A stretch of 38,247 nt of DNA from Ignisphaera sp. (GTDB taxonomy: Archaea; Thermoproteota; Thermoprotei_A; Sulfolobales; Ignisphaeraceae). The stretch is taken from contig JAPWTX010000014.1 of the NCBI GenBank assembly GCA_028275825.1, positions 1 to 38,247 on the forward strand, in the 5' to 3' direction. The translations under genes and the position numbers were made by a program. Of this stretch, positions 16,587-24,928 are shown piece after piece; position 1 is the stretch's first letter; each line of letters begins with the position of its first letter. A model generated the notes under the pieces. It made no database searches and had not been told where the DNA came from. It saw only the letters and a list, made by a program, of their open reading frames with translations.

Positions 16587-17093
16587 TCACCCAAAGATTT
16601 TTGCAGCATATTCTTCAAACACTTTTGAAATCTCCTCACGAGCTTTTTCAGGCTCAATTGTTGTAGCGTAGATCCAGTGCACATAGAATAGGTGTCTCTT
16701 TTCATCTACATCAACAACACAAGTACCAGGAGTGTTGGTTATGGAGCCTGCTATTAGTGTCATTCCATAATCTGTTTTAACACTGTAAGGAACTTTAACT
16801 ATAGCTGGTTTTATATCGAGTTTGCGGCTAAGAACTATCTTAATTACTTGCTTATGTGCTTTATACTCCTCTATAATCATGTAGCGGAAGTAGTACAGCA
16901 ACAGGTATGCAAAGCTCTTGAGATCATGAGCACCGAGATTTCTTTGTATTAGAAATGGTGTTGACAATGCTGCTAGCAATGCTGAGGCTATAAATCCAAG
17001 TGTGAGGCTGAATTCTGTTGTTGATGCTGTAAACATTATGTAGAAAGCGTATATATATAGAAATACTGCTATGAACCTTGTTAACTTCTTCAT
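16587..17093 (-). CDS. Mrp antiporter subunit E (MbhA-like)
   Basis: The 168 residues carry two N-terminal membrane helices and a soluble tail with the MrpE signature TLIAGSITNTPGTCVVDVDE followed by FYVHWI. MrpE is the small peripheral subunit of Na+/H+ antiporters. In Pyrococcus Mbh the equivalent gene (mbhA) comes first; here it sits between MrpC and MrpD, an altered order. The ATG overlaps the stop of the MrpC gene by 4 bp. Confidence 0.88.
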   Translation of the reverse strand: MKKLTRFIAVFLYIYAFYIMFTASTTEFSLTLGFIASALLAALSTPFLIQRNLGAHDLKSFAYLLLYYFRYMIIEEYKAHKQVIKIVLSRKLDIKPAIVKVPYSVKTDYGMTLIAGSITNTPGTCVVDVDEKRHLFYVHWIYATTIEPEKAREEISKVFEEYAAKIFG

Positions 17094-17482
17094 ATCTTCA
17101 CCCTCCTCGTACTTGTTGAACCATAGTATTTATAGTAAAGCATTATCAATCCTACTAAGAACATGTTAACTGCAAGACCTATTACTACTGCTGTGAGTAC
17201 AAGGGCTTGTGGCACCGGATCCACGGCTTCACTAACAAATCTCTTTAAATCCTCTACACTCTGAGGTGGTGAAGGCATTACGGCTATGGATGGGTATCCT
17301 AAGGGGGTTCTTCTAAACCCAATTAGTATAGCGAAACTGTTTACACTATCTGAGAATATTGTTAAGGCTATGAACTTCTTTACTAGTGAAGGCTTTGCAA
17401 AAACTCCGTAAAGCGATATGGCTATGTTTATTATGAAGGAAATCATTATTGTTGTGAGTAAGAATGTTGTTGCACTACTCAT
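17090..17482 (-). CDS. Mrp antiporter subunit C (MbhG / NuoK-like)
   Basis: This is a three-helix NuoK/MrpC-like protein of about 130 residues: an N-terminal helix (LLTTIMISFIINIAISLYGV), then DSVNSFAILIGFRRTPLGYP (the conserved N.....G), then DPVPQALVLTAVVIGLA (the family motif DP.PQALVLTAIVI). It lines an ion path in the Mrp module. The frame opens at a TTG (17497), but the ATG at 17482 in an 8-bp overlap with the previous gene is the probable start. Confidence 0.88.
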   Translation of the reverse strand: MSSATTFLLTTIMISFIINIAISLYGVFAKPSLVKKFIALTIFSDSVNSFAILIGFRRTPLGYPSIAVMPSPPQSVEDLKRFVSEAVDPVPQALVLTAVVIGLAVNMFLVGLIMLYYKYYGSTSTRRVKI

Positions 17483-18284
17483 GCTCTCCACCCCCAATTA
17501 TAGCTTTCAGCTCCTCTTCTCTCAATAGCAATAAGACCACTCCTAGGGTTAAGCCACCTATTACAGCTATGGATTCTGAGAGATTGAAGAAGAATAGTAT
17601 TCCTGCAAGTGGCCTGTCAAGAAACCATGAGGGCATGGAATACTGGGAGTTTATCCTAGGCATGTTTTGAAATATATATGCGTATCCCCCTAGCAGTACA
17701 GCTTTAACTAGTAGATACACTGAGACCACAACTATTGCGAGCAATCCTATGCATCTAATTGCAAGCAATCTGTTTAGTGTGAGTTTCTTCTGCTGGAAGA
17801 ACTCTATGGAAAACGCTATTGCAAGCAATGTCATTGCCACAGTCATGAATGACCCTCCCTGGAATCCCCCTCCTGGGGATAAGTGGCCGTGAAACGCTAG
17901 TGAAGCTCCTGCAACTAGTATGAGTGGAGCGACAAGCTTTGTCGAAGTTTTGACAATTATTGAAAGACCCTTTGAGCTCACCCCCTGAACCACATTTGCA
18001 CCTCTAAACAGTGCTATAAGACCTACTATTGCTATGAATAGTACTGATGTTTCAAAGTAAGTGTCTAACCCTCTGAAATCCCATACAATGGCTGTTACAG
18101 CCTCTGGTGACATAGCACTGTAAACTATTTTCCATGGATTATACGTGTAGTTTAGAAATGATACTGCAAGTGGTCTCAGATTAAGTGTTGCTATTGGTCC
18201 GAGACCCCCATAGACAATCAAATATGAAAGCAATAGGGCGAGCATTGCCATGGAGACTCCTATTGCTATGTCAGAGAGTCTCAT
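17475..18284 (-). CDS. Fused MbhE- and MbhF (MrpB)-like membrane subunit
   Basis: The 269 residues join two subunits that are separate in Pyrococcus Mbh. The first third has an N-terminal helix and WDFRGLDTYFETSVLFIAIV, the MbhE/MrpA-C-terminal signature. The rest has LAFHGHLSPGGGFQGGSFM, the MrpB/MnhB signature, followed by helices and FFNLSESIAVIGGLTLGV. It belongs to the ion-translocating Mrp module. The ATG overlaps the MbhD-like gene by 4 bp. Confidence 0.87.
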   Translation of the reverse strand: MRLSDIAIGVSMAMLALLLSYLIVYGGLGPIATLNLRPLAVSFLNYTYNPWKIVYSAMSPEAVTAIVWDFRGLDTYFETSVLFIAIVGLIALFRGANVVQGVSSKGLSIIVKTSTKLVAPLILVAGASLAFHGHLSPGGGFQGGSFMTVAMTLLAIAFSIEFFQQKKLTLNRLLAIRCIGLLAIVVVSVYLLVKAVLLGGYAYIFQNMPRINSQYSMPSWFLDRPLAGILFFFNLSESIAVIGGLTLGVVLLLLREEELKAIIGGGEHE

Positions 18285-18526
18285 TCTTCATACCTCTCAG
18301 TCTTTTTAATCAATATTATTGTGATTAGAGGCAGTATACCTACTGATACAGGGAGATATACAAGCACTATGTCAGGAGCCATGAGGAGGTAATATATTAG
18401 AGCATAGCATGTGCTTTGCAAAGCTGAAAACAATGTAGCTATTAGCATGTCTCTCTCCTGTACTGCAAGCCATGTTGCTACAATGCTTATTAGAGCAGCT
18501 ACAAACGCCATGATTACAGGTAGCAT
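18281..18526 (-). CDS. MbhD-like membrane subunit (MrpA C-terminal part)
   Basis: This small protein has three hydrophobic helices. The segment AVQERDMLIATLFSALQSTCYALIYY with the following APDIVLVYL matches MbhD/DUF4040 (family: L....AVI.FS..SL..A..Y..L.APDVA). The frame extends upstream to 18568. The ATG at 18526, one base after the MrpG stop and behind GAGGTGA, gives the usual family length and is preferred. Part of the Mrp module. Confidence 0.82.
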   Translation of the reverse strand: MLPVIMAFVAALISIVATWLAVQERDMLIATLFSALQSTCYALIYYLLMAPDIVLVYLPVSVGILPLITIILIKKTERYEE

Positions 18527-18527
18527 C

Positions 18528-18893
18528 TCACTCACTACTATCACCTCTCTTCTCAGCCAATGCATCATATGTTATTGGTTGGAGTGGTGCTGCTCTTGCT
18601 CTGTAAGCTGCTCTCGCAAGTGCGTGAGAACCTGCTTGTGACAGTATCATGGTTACAATGCTTGTAGTAAAAGCAACACCAGCTAAAATGAATCTCGTTT
18701 CTCCCAAGGGCTCATAGCCTATGGCTAGCAAGGCTGCTCCAAGCATTGGAACTACAGCGCCACCTATAGCCCCAACTGTTGCGGCATGGAGTCTTGTGAA
18801 GAAGTTGGGAAGCCTTATTAAACCTATTGCTGCTACAAAATCGCAGAAAACCCCTATTGCTATTAGTGTTAGCCCAGCTGATGCAAGCACCAT
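18528..18893 (-). CDS. Mrp antiporter subunit G (MbhC)
   Basis: This MrpG-like protein has three hydrophobic helices. The family motif is visible as GVFCDFVAAIGLIRLPNFFTRLHAAT, followed by GAIGGAVVPMLGAAL. The frame is open to 18944, inside the MrpF gene, but the GGAGGTG at the end of the MrpF gene points to a start just after its stop, at ATG 18893 (or TTG 18902). The C-terminus (ALARAAYRARAAPLQPITYD) is typical of MrpG as well. Confidence 0.85.
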   Translation of the reverse strand: MVLASAGLTLIAIGVFCDFVAAIGLIRLPNFFTRLHAATVGAIGGAVVPMLGAALLAIGYEPLGETRFILAGVAFTTSIVTMILSQAGSHALARAAYRARAAPLQPITYDALAEKRGDSSE

Positions 18894-18903
18894 GTCTATC
18901 AAT

Positions 18904-19188
18904 TTAGCCGCCCACCTCCTTAGCTTCCAAGTACTTTGCAACATATATGTCTAAAGCGTAGATCCATAGTGCTAGAGAAAGAGCGCATACAGCCATCATT
19001 GGAGAGTTTAGATATATGGAGAGAATTAGCATGAAGGCTGCCAAGTCATAGCCAAGAGAATCCAAGGCAAGCACTCTATCAGGAATTGTAGGACCCTTTA
19101 GAACTCTCACAATGTATAGAGCGAAGGAAATCAGATAAAGCGCTAATAGTGTCGTAAGTACCGTCAAAATAATGTCATAGGGAGTCAA
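18904..19188 (-). CDS. Mrp antiporter subunit F (MbhB), first gene of the hydrogenase operon
   Basis: The 94-residue, three-helix protein has the MrpF signature VLKGPTIPDRVLALDSLGYD and a C-terminal ALSLALWIYALDIYVAKYLE. As first gene it sets the start of an operon running without break to 7874. The start appears to be TTG at 19188 (the nearby ATG at 19192 is out of frame). The palindromes and TATA box upstream are listed separately. Confidence 0.87.
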   Translation of the reverse strand: MTPYDIILTVLTTLLALYLISFALYIVRVLKGPTIPDRVLALDSLGYDLAAFMLILSIYLNSPMMAVCALSLALWIYALDIYVAKYLEAKEVGG

Positions 19189-19211
19189 ACATGTGCACCA
19201 AAGCCTAGCCC

Positions 19212-19247
19212 TAGTTAATTAACTAAAATACATTTAGTCAATTGACT
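19212..19247 (-). promoter_or_regulatory. Twin palindromic operator sites at the hydrogenase promoter
   Basis: Two related perfect palindromes occur: AGTCAATTGACT at 19236-19247 and TAGTTAATTAACTA at 19212-19225, centred about two helical turns apart (23 bp). They share the half-site AGTYAA. On the minus strand both lie just downstream of the TATA box, over the expected transcription start and between it and the TTG of the first gene. This is the classic place for archaeal repressor binding, so a dimeric regulator probably controls the operon. Confidence 0.55.
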
Positions 19248-19250
19248 GAG

Positions 19251-19260
19251 GTATAAAAAC
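19251..19260 (-). promoter_or_regulatory. TATA box of the hydrogenase operon
   Basis: On the minus strand GTTTTTATAC is preceded by CTAAAA, a BRE/TATA arrangement about 65 bases upstream of the first start codon. Transcription would begin near 19228, between the two palindromes. Confidence 0.5.
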
Positions 19261-19309
19261 TTTTAGTATAGTTATTGATATGAAACTAGGTAAGTAAGCT
19301 ATTCCGACA

Positions 19310-20656
19310 CTACCTTATAATTGCTATAAATATGTCATTAACATTAGTGCCTGTATATCCAGTTATAATAGCTCTGCTTAGCTTCGATAAGATTGTGTAG
19401 CTATCGTTATTATTTAAGTAGGCTAGGGGGTCTAAACCCTTTGACACAGCTTCGTAATACATCGAGCCGTCAATTATAGCGCCTGCAGCAGGACTTACGC
19501 CATCAATTCCATCAGAACCTATGCATATAGCCACAGCATTGTTCATCCCCCTAATTGATACTGCTAGCGATAGGCAGAGCTCTTGGTTACGACCCCCAGT
19601 GCCACTTCCTCTAACTGTGACCACGGTTTCTCCACCTGCAAGCAGAGCAGCAGGCTTTTGTATTGGGAGAGAGTGCAGATCTATGCTTTTGATTATTGAT
19701 GCCAGTACCCTGCCAACTTCTCTTGCCTCCCCCTCAAGCATTGATGTAAGTATCAATGTATTGAACCCAGCTTCCCTAGCTCTACGAGCCATAGCCTCCA
19801 ATACAATCCTATTGCTCGCTACAATAATATTGACAACATTATTAAATATGGGGTTACCAGGTTTTGGGGTATCTTCTAAAGAGCTTGAAAGTCCCTTCTC
19901 AATAATGCCCCTCATGTTCTTCCCCAGTTCACTCCAAAGCCCATACTTAACCAGAATCTTATAGACATCTGCAAATGTGGTTTCATCTGGTGCAGTAGGT
20001 CCTGAAGCTATTGTATCAAGTCTATCACCAACAACATCGCTTATAATTAGGGATGCAACTTTTCTACTCCTTATAAATCTCAGAAGCTTTCCGCCTTTAA
20101 CTTTTGAAAACCTCTTCCTCACAGCATTAAGTTCAAAAATATCTGCACCTCTCTTCATGAGCTCTCTAGAAATCCATGCAACATCCTTTAACGACACCCC
20201 CTCTTCGGGAACCTCGAAAAGCGCTGAACCACCACCAGAGATTAAAACGATTACAAGGTCTTCCTCTCTAACATTATCAATGAGATAATCTAGTAAAAGC
20301 TGTGAAGATCTCAAAGTGTTCTCACCTGGAATAGGATGATCACCTCTCACAATCATAATGTTGCCCACGTAACCTTCATCACTTGGCGTTATCACAACAC
20401 CTCCAGCAATCCTATCCCCAAGAACGCTATAAACAGCCTCCGCCATTCTCTTAGATGCTTTACCAAAACCCACAACATGAATCCTACCAGCAATACTCAT
20501 CTCAGCATTGCCAACAAAAATCTTGTTATTTAAAACCCTGAGGTTTTCTCTTACAGCAGCATAGGGATCTGCAACACTCAACCCATATTCAACGAGTTGA
20601 AGTGCTAATCTATGTAAATCACTTTTTACAAGCTCATCAAAATTCTTTATAAACAT
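19310..20656 (-). CDS. Glycerate 2-kinase (MOFRL family)
   Basis: The 448 residues match the GckA/TtuD-type glycerate kinase, which phosphorylates D-glycerate to 2-phosphoglycerate in the non-phosphorylative Entner-Doudoroff pathway of archaea. Motifs: HVVGFGKASKRMAEAV (N-terminal domain), RGDHPIPGENT, VIVLISGGGSALFEVPEEGV (phosphate-binding glycines), NAVRKRFSKVKGGKL, SDVVGDRLDTIASGPTAPD, and in the C-terminal MOFRL domain GGETVVTVRGSGTGGRNQEL and GSDGIDGVSPAAGAI. ATG start. The divergent fucose-isomerase-like gene begins only 75 bp away, so the two may share regulation. Confidence 0.92.
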   Translation of the reverse strand: MFIKNFDELVKSDLHRLALQLVEYGLSVADPYAAVRENLRVLNNKIFVGNAEMSIAGRIHVVGFGKASKRMAEAVYSVLGDRIAGGVVITPSDEGYVGNIMIVRGDHPIPGENTLRSSQLLLDYLIDNVREEDLVIVLISGGGSALFEVPEEGVSLKDVAWISRELMKRGADIFELNAVRKRFSKVKGGKLLRFIRSRKVASLIISDVVGDRLDTIASGPTAPDETTFADVYKILVKYGLWSELGKNMRGIIEKGLSSSLEDTPKPGNPIFNNVVNIIVASNRIVLEAMARRAREAGFNTLILTSMLEGEAREVGRVLASIIKSIDLHSLPIQKPAALLAGGETVVTVRGSGTGGRNQELCLSLAVSIRGMNNAVAICIGSDGIDGVSPAAGAIIDGSMYYEAVSKGLDPLAYLNNNDSYTILSKLSRAIITGYTGTNVNDIFIAIIR

Positions 20657-20731
20657 TGTACAGCCCTCTCTGTTACCACATCCACAAACTTTATTAACTT
20701 TTATCTTTATACATAGTGTGTTGAGGGATCT
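20657..20731. promoter_or_regulatory. Divergent promoter region between glycerate kinase and the isomerase-like gene
   Basis: In 75 bp both strands show TATA-like elements: on plus TTTATCTTTATACA ahead of the GTG/ATG at 20732/20735, and on minus AAAAGTTAATAAAG ahead of the kinase ATG. The two elements overlap, so transcription of the two genes may be mutually exclusive or co-regulated. Confidence 0.45.
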
Positions 20732-22063
20732 GTGATGGGGGTTGGGATCCCTATAATATTTATAGCTCCTGAAACAACTCCTGGCAGCTATACTGGTGCT
20801 CTTGGCGGCCCCCCTCTAATTAAGGACTGGCTTGAGCAGAAGAAGAGTGATTTTATATATAGGCTCAGGTCGTCATTGCCACATGTGGAGATTAAGCTCT
20901 ACACTATTACAACACCTGAGGAGGCGAGGAGGGTTGTGGAGCTGGAGAGGGACAGTGTTGGGTTTGTAGTTGTTCTGCTACATACATGGTCTGGTGGTGG
21001 TGCTAGGGTTTTTATAGAGAGTGGAAAGCCTGTTGTTCTCATTGCTGAAAGCTATGGTGGTGGAGGTGAGTTTCTAATAGAGTTTGGAAGAGGCTTGAGA
21101 GAAGGAAGACCTGTTATAGGGGTTTCTGTGAGAGAGTTTTCAGATGAGTTAGCTGTGAGAAAGGTGAAGTTGCTTGATGTTCTGCAAAAGCTGAGGAGCT
21201 CTAAGATAGTTTTTGTTATGGAGGATAAGAAGAGATTTGAATACATAGAGAGCATGCTGAGAAGCGTATTCGGCATCACAGCTATTCATGTAGATGGCAA
21301 GAGCTTTGCTGAGAAATATTATAGACCTGTTGATGAGGCCTTGGCTAGGGAATGGGCTGAGAAATGGATTGGTGGAGCAGCTGAGGTTCTGGAGGACAGA
21401 TTCGAGGATATAGTGAAAGCAGCCAAGCTCTACATAGCCATGAAGAGGGTTTTAGAAGAACACAGCGCTATTTCAATAGCTGTTGACTGCATAAGGTTGT
21501 TCGACGCTAAAATCCTTGATGCATGGCCCTGTCTGGGATTCATGCAACTGTGGTTCGATGGCTATATACCTGTATGTGAAGCCGACCCCTATTCAGCTGT
21601 AGCTCTTTTAATAATGTGGTACCTTGCAAAGAGACCAGGGTTTGTATCAGACCCTGTGGTAGATTATCAGAGAAATGAGGCAATATATTACCACTGCTAT
21701 GCACCCATAAACCCATTTGGCGGCAATACAAGAGTTCCCTACACAATTATGCCAGCACACCTCTATCTAAAAAGAGCTTCTGTCTACGTTGAGCTACCTA
21801 TAAACCAAGAAATTACAGCGTTTCAGGTTTGGCCGGAGCAAAGAGCATTCATAATTCATAGAGCTACTGCCATAGGCAATGAACGCAGCATACATGCATG
21901 TGCAACAAAGCTTGTTGCAAAGACCAATGCTAAGGCGATTGCCAGGAACTGGAAATGGACGTGGCATAGGGTTGTATTCTACGGAAACCTTGCTGAAGAT
22001 CTAAGAGATCTGGCTACACTTCTAGGATTCACAGTGATTGAGGAAGATGAAGAGATGCCATAG
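20732..22063 (+). CDS. L-fucose isomerase-like sugar isomerase, substrate unknown
   Basis: The 443-residue protein has the layout of the fucose/arabinose isomerase superfamily. There are two Rossmann-like N-terminal domains (IPIIFIAPETTPGSY at the start, IVFVMEDKKRFEYIESM near 160). A middle part has CLGFMQLWFDGYIPVCEADP (conserved Glu/Asp for metal), and a C-terminal part has YHCYAPINPFGG and TWHRVVFYGN. The membership is by pattern only and the substrate cannot be named. Start is GTG 20732 or ATG 20735, with GAGGGATCT upstream. It is divergent from glycerate kinase and convergent with the GH3 gene, giving a carbohydrate neighbourhood. Confidence 0.6.
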   Translation: MMGVGIPIIFIAPETTPGSYTGALGGPPLIKDWLEQKKSDFIYRLRSSLPHVEIKLYTITTPEEARRVVELERDSVGFVVVLLHTWSGGGARVFIESGKPVVLIAESYGGGGEFLIEFGRGLREGRPVIGVSVREFSDELAVRKVKLLDVLQKLRSSKIVFVMEDKKRFEYIESMLRSVFGITAIHVDGKSFAEKYYRPVDEALAREWAEKWIGGAAEVLEDRFEDIVKAAKLYIAMKRVLEEHSAISIAVDCIRLFDAKILDAWPCLGFMQLWFDGYIPVCEADPYSAVALLIMWYLAKRPGFVSDPVVDYQRNEAIYYHCYAPINPFGGNTRVPYTIMPAHLYLKRASVYVELPINQEITAFQVWPEQRAFIIHRATAIGNERSIHACATKLVAKTNAKAIARNWKWTWHRVVFYGNLAEDLRDLATLLGFTVIEEDEEMP

Positions 22064-22274
22064 AGAATCTAAATAAAGCTACATATTTTCAGATGCACAA
22101 CAATAAAGAGTTAAATACTGTTCATCAACTATAACAAACGAGTCTCTTTCTAACGACTGCAACTATGTTGTTGGAAGTGTGCTGCTAATGCTATGGAAAA
22201 ATGTTTGGAGTAATACTATGTTGTGATGCAAAGCAAAAATGTGTTAAAACACTTAGTTGAAGCATGACTATGTG

Positions 22275-24443
22275 TTAACAGGTTATTTGTCTCCATGAGA
22301 CATCGAAACACATATCGTTATCTATCTCTATAACGGTTTTAAGCCTGATATCTCTTGATGATGACCCTACCCTGATCTCGTACTGCCCTTTTTCAACTAT
22401 CCAGTACCTGCCGTTAAAACTCGCTAGATTCTCTACCGGTATGGTTATTGTGATCAACTCTTCTTCCCCTGGTGATAAGAGCTTGGTTTTGTGAAACCCT
22501 TTGAGTTCTTGAAATGGTTTAGTAAGTTTGCTTGCGAGAGCTCTGACATAAACCTGTGCCACTTCCTTGCCACTGCGGCTCCCAACATTCTTTACTTTAA
22601 ACTTTATCACAAGACCCTCACCAGATTTCTCAACTGCAAGACCTTCGTATTCAAAGGTTGTATAGGAAATGCCATACCCAAATTCGTAGGCTGGCTCTAC
22701 ATTGAATGTGTCATAATATCTATACCCAATGTAGATGTCTTCAGAATACACAACTTGTACAGGGTTGTCCTTAGGCTCGCCTGGGTATGCCCTCATTGCA
22801 GGGGTTTCGAAGAGGTTCCTTGGCCATGTGAGTGGAAGTTTTCCGCTGGGTGAGGCTCTTCCTAAGAGAATATCTGCTGTTGCTCTTCCAACCTCCTGGC
22901 CTGGGAGCCATATAACTAGTATTGCATCAACTTTGTCCATCCAGCTCACAACCTCTATAGGGCCTGCAACATTGAGAAGCACAACAACTTTCTTTCCATA
23001 TCTGTGAAAAGCTTGTGAAACTCTTGCTACAAGTCTATGCTCATCATCGCGTAGGTAGAAGTCTCCTTGTGCAGGAGCTCTGTCAAAGCCTTCTGTAGCC
23101 ACTCTAGATATCGTTATTATTGCAACATCGTTTCTCTGCGCTACCTCATCCAGAAACTCGTCTGTGAAGAAATCTTCCTGAATGTTAATGGTTCTAGTCC
23201 ATTCCATCATCCACTCAACGAACTGCGTCAAGAGGAATTCAACAGCGTTCATGTCTCCATTTTTGAGAGCCCATTCCCTCATCTGTTTGAATACCTGTTG
23301 GGATGTGCCAAATTCGAAAAATCTGTGCAAAGTACTTACATATATTTTCTCAACTTCGGGATCAACAAAAACATTCCTCTCCTTAAGCCCATCAGCTATG
23401 GACACTACATACCTAGGACATGTATCACCACTTCCCAAACCTCCCTTCACAGTCCAGTAACTACCCCTACCAAATAGAGCTACCCTAGCCTTTTCCACTA
23501 TAGGTAAAGCAGCCTCGTTTTTAAGTAGCACCATACCCTCTAAAGCAGCCTCATAAGCTATTTTCGCATGATCATCAAGATTAGGCTTGCCACTAGGTTT
23601 ATAGCCCCCTGCCTTAAGACTCTTTGCCACTAGGTTTAGAACAGCCTTAACACGCTGATTAATAATATCATCGCTGAGCAGCCCTTGCTTATATGCATCT
23701 AAAAGTCTCTTTACAATATCGTCGCTTCCCGGCATTATGAGGTCTGTGCCGGCCTTAACCTGCTCAACAGGGTTATCACCAGCACCCCAATCAGTCATAA
23801 CAAGTCCGTCAAAACCCCACTCCTTTCTCAGAACCTCTGTCAAGAGCCACGGATTCTGAGTGCAGTAAAGTCCATTTAGCTTATTGTAAGCTGCCATAAC
23901 AGCCCATGGCTTCCCCTTCTTAATAGCTATTTCAAAAGGTCTTAAATATACCTCCCTCAAAGCCCTTTCAGAAGCTATCACATTAATGACCATTCTACCC
24001 ACTTCCTGGTCATTGCCTACGAAATGCTTTAATGTAGCTCCAACACCCTCTGACTGCACACCTCTCACATATGCCGCCGCCATTTCACCAGCTAAAAGAG
24101 GGTCTTCTGAAAAATACTCAAATATCCTGCCACAGAGAGGCACTCTATGCATGTTTATTGCAGGTGAGAGCATAACATCTACTCCATATTCTTTAGCCTC
24201 CTCACCAATAGCCTTACCAACCCTTTCAACAAGCTCAGGATTCCACGTAGAGGCAAGCACTATTTCATTTGGAAACGCAGTAGCATAAAAAGTTTCACCC
24301 ACGCCAAACCTCAGAGGATGTATCCTAACACCAGCTGGTCCATCGCTTAAAACTATGGGTGGCACACCCAACCTATCAATTGCACGAGTCTCGCCAGCAG
24401 CACCACGCACGAGCCTTGAAGACCCTGCACCAACAATAAGCAA
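22275..24443 (-). CDS. Beta-glucosidase, glycoside hydrolase family 3
   Basis: This long GH3 enzyme has the three usual domains. The TIM barrel contains LSDGPAGVR, ATLKHFVGNDQEVGR, AVMAAYNKLNG and WGFDGLVMTDWGA with the nucleophile Asp218. The alpha/beta sandwich contains VVVLLNVAGPIEVVSWMDK and LPGQEVGRATADILLGRASP. The C-terminal fibronectin III-like domain begins about residue 605 (EFGYGISYTTF, KNVGSRSGKEVAQVYV). There is no signal peptide, so it acts inside the cell on imported oligosaccharides. The formal TTG start at 24443 is probably too late: the frame continues upstream with VARLSIDEKI, a conserved GH3 start, until a TGA at 24498-24500. A CTG at 24489-24491 behind GAGGT may be the true start. 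Confidence 0.93.
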   Translation of the reverse strand: MLIVGAGSSRLVRGAAGETRAIDRLGVPPIVLSDGPAGVRIHPLRFGVGETFYATAFPNEIVLASTWNPELVERVGKAIGEEAKEYGVDVMLSPAINMHRVPLCGRIFEYFSEDPLLAGEMAAAYVRGVQSEGVGATLKHFVGNDQEVGRMVINVIASERALREVYLRPFEIAIKKGKPWAVMAAYNKLNGLYCTQNPWLLTEVLRKEWGFDGLVMTDWGAGDNPVEQVKAGTDLIMPGSDDIVKRLLDAYKQGLLSDDIINQRVKAVLNLVAKSLKAGGYKPSGKPNLDDHAKIAYEAALEGMVLLKNEAALPIVEKARVALFGRGSYWTVKGGLGSGDTCPRYVVSIADGLKERNVFVDPEVEKIYVSTLHRFFEFGTSQQVFKQMREWALKNGDMNAVEFLLTQFVEWMMEWTRTINIQEDFFTDEFLDEVAQRNDVAIITISRVATEGFDRAPAQGDFYLRDDEHRLVARVSQAFHRYGKKVVVLLNVAGPIEVVSWMDKVDAILVIWLPGQEVGRATADILLGRASPSGKLPLTWPRNLFETPAMRAYPGEPKDNPVQVVYSEDIYIGYRYYDTFNVEPAYEFGYGISYTTFEYEGLAVEKSGEGLVIKFKVKNVGSRSGKEVAQVYVRALASKLTKPFQELKGFHKTKLLSPGEEELITITIPVENLASFNGRYWIVEKGQYEIRVGSSSRDIRLKTVIEIDNDMCFDVSWRQITC

Positions 24444-24603
24444 TATCTTCTCATCAATACTAAGCCTAGCAACAATTTCATCTACATTCAGATTACCTCA
24501 CCACACAAAACAACCTCTATCAAAAATATAAATAAGCTTTTTACACAATCATCACCAACATAATGAGACTCTCACAACTAGGTTTAGATATCTATAAATG
24601 TTT

Positions 24604-24740
24604 CTGACCTCCTCTAACCCTAAAGTGCAAGGGTTTCCTACAAGAGTAGAGAAGTTTGAGGCTGTCTCTTCCCACTTCGTGATTTAACCCTGGGTTGAGT
24701 ATTCAGCTCACTACCTCCACTCATTAGGTTCAGAGTTGCG
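24604..24740 (-). repeat. IS605/TnpB right-end-like remnant (copy A) in a 485-bp gene-free gap
   Basis: The gap 24444-24928 holds no gene. On the minus strand it carries AACCCTTGCACTTTAGGGTT followed by AGAGGAGGTCAG, a hairpin plus tail like the 3' end of IS605-family elements. CTGACCTCCTC (plus strand) is followed 101 bases later by AGCTCACTAC. The copy at 34218 has the same two blocks 103 bases apart, so both are remains of one element. No open transposase frame is left. Confidence 0.45.
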
Positions 24741-24928
24741 AGTAGTTTGTTATGGTTATAGGCATCATAATTTGCTATGCTCTGAGCCTTGGTCTGCCAT
24801 TAATGATAGCATTGCTTCTGTAATGCTTAAGGGCTCTCGCCAATTTGATTTATGTTGAGGTTTTTGTTAAGTACATATTCACTTATTATTGTTATTATTC
24901 TCATAGGATTTGAGTGTGAGGGTGCTTA

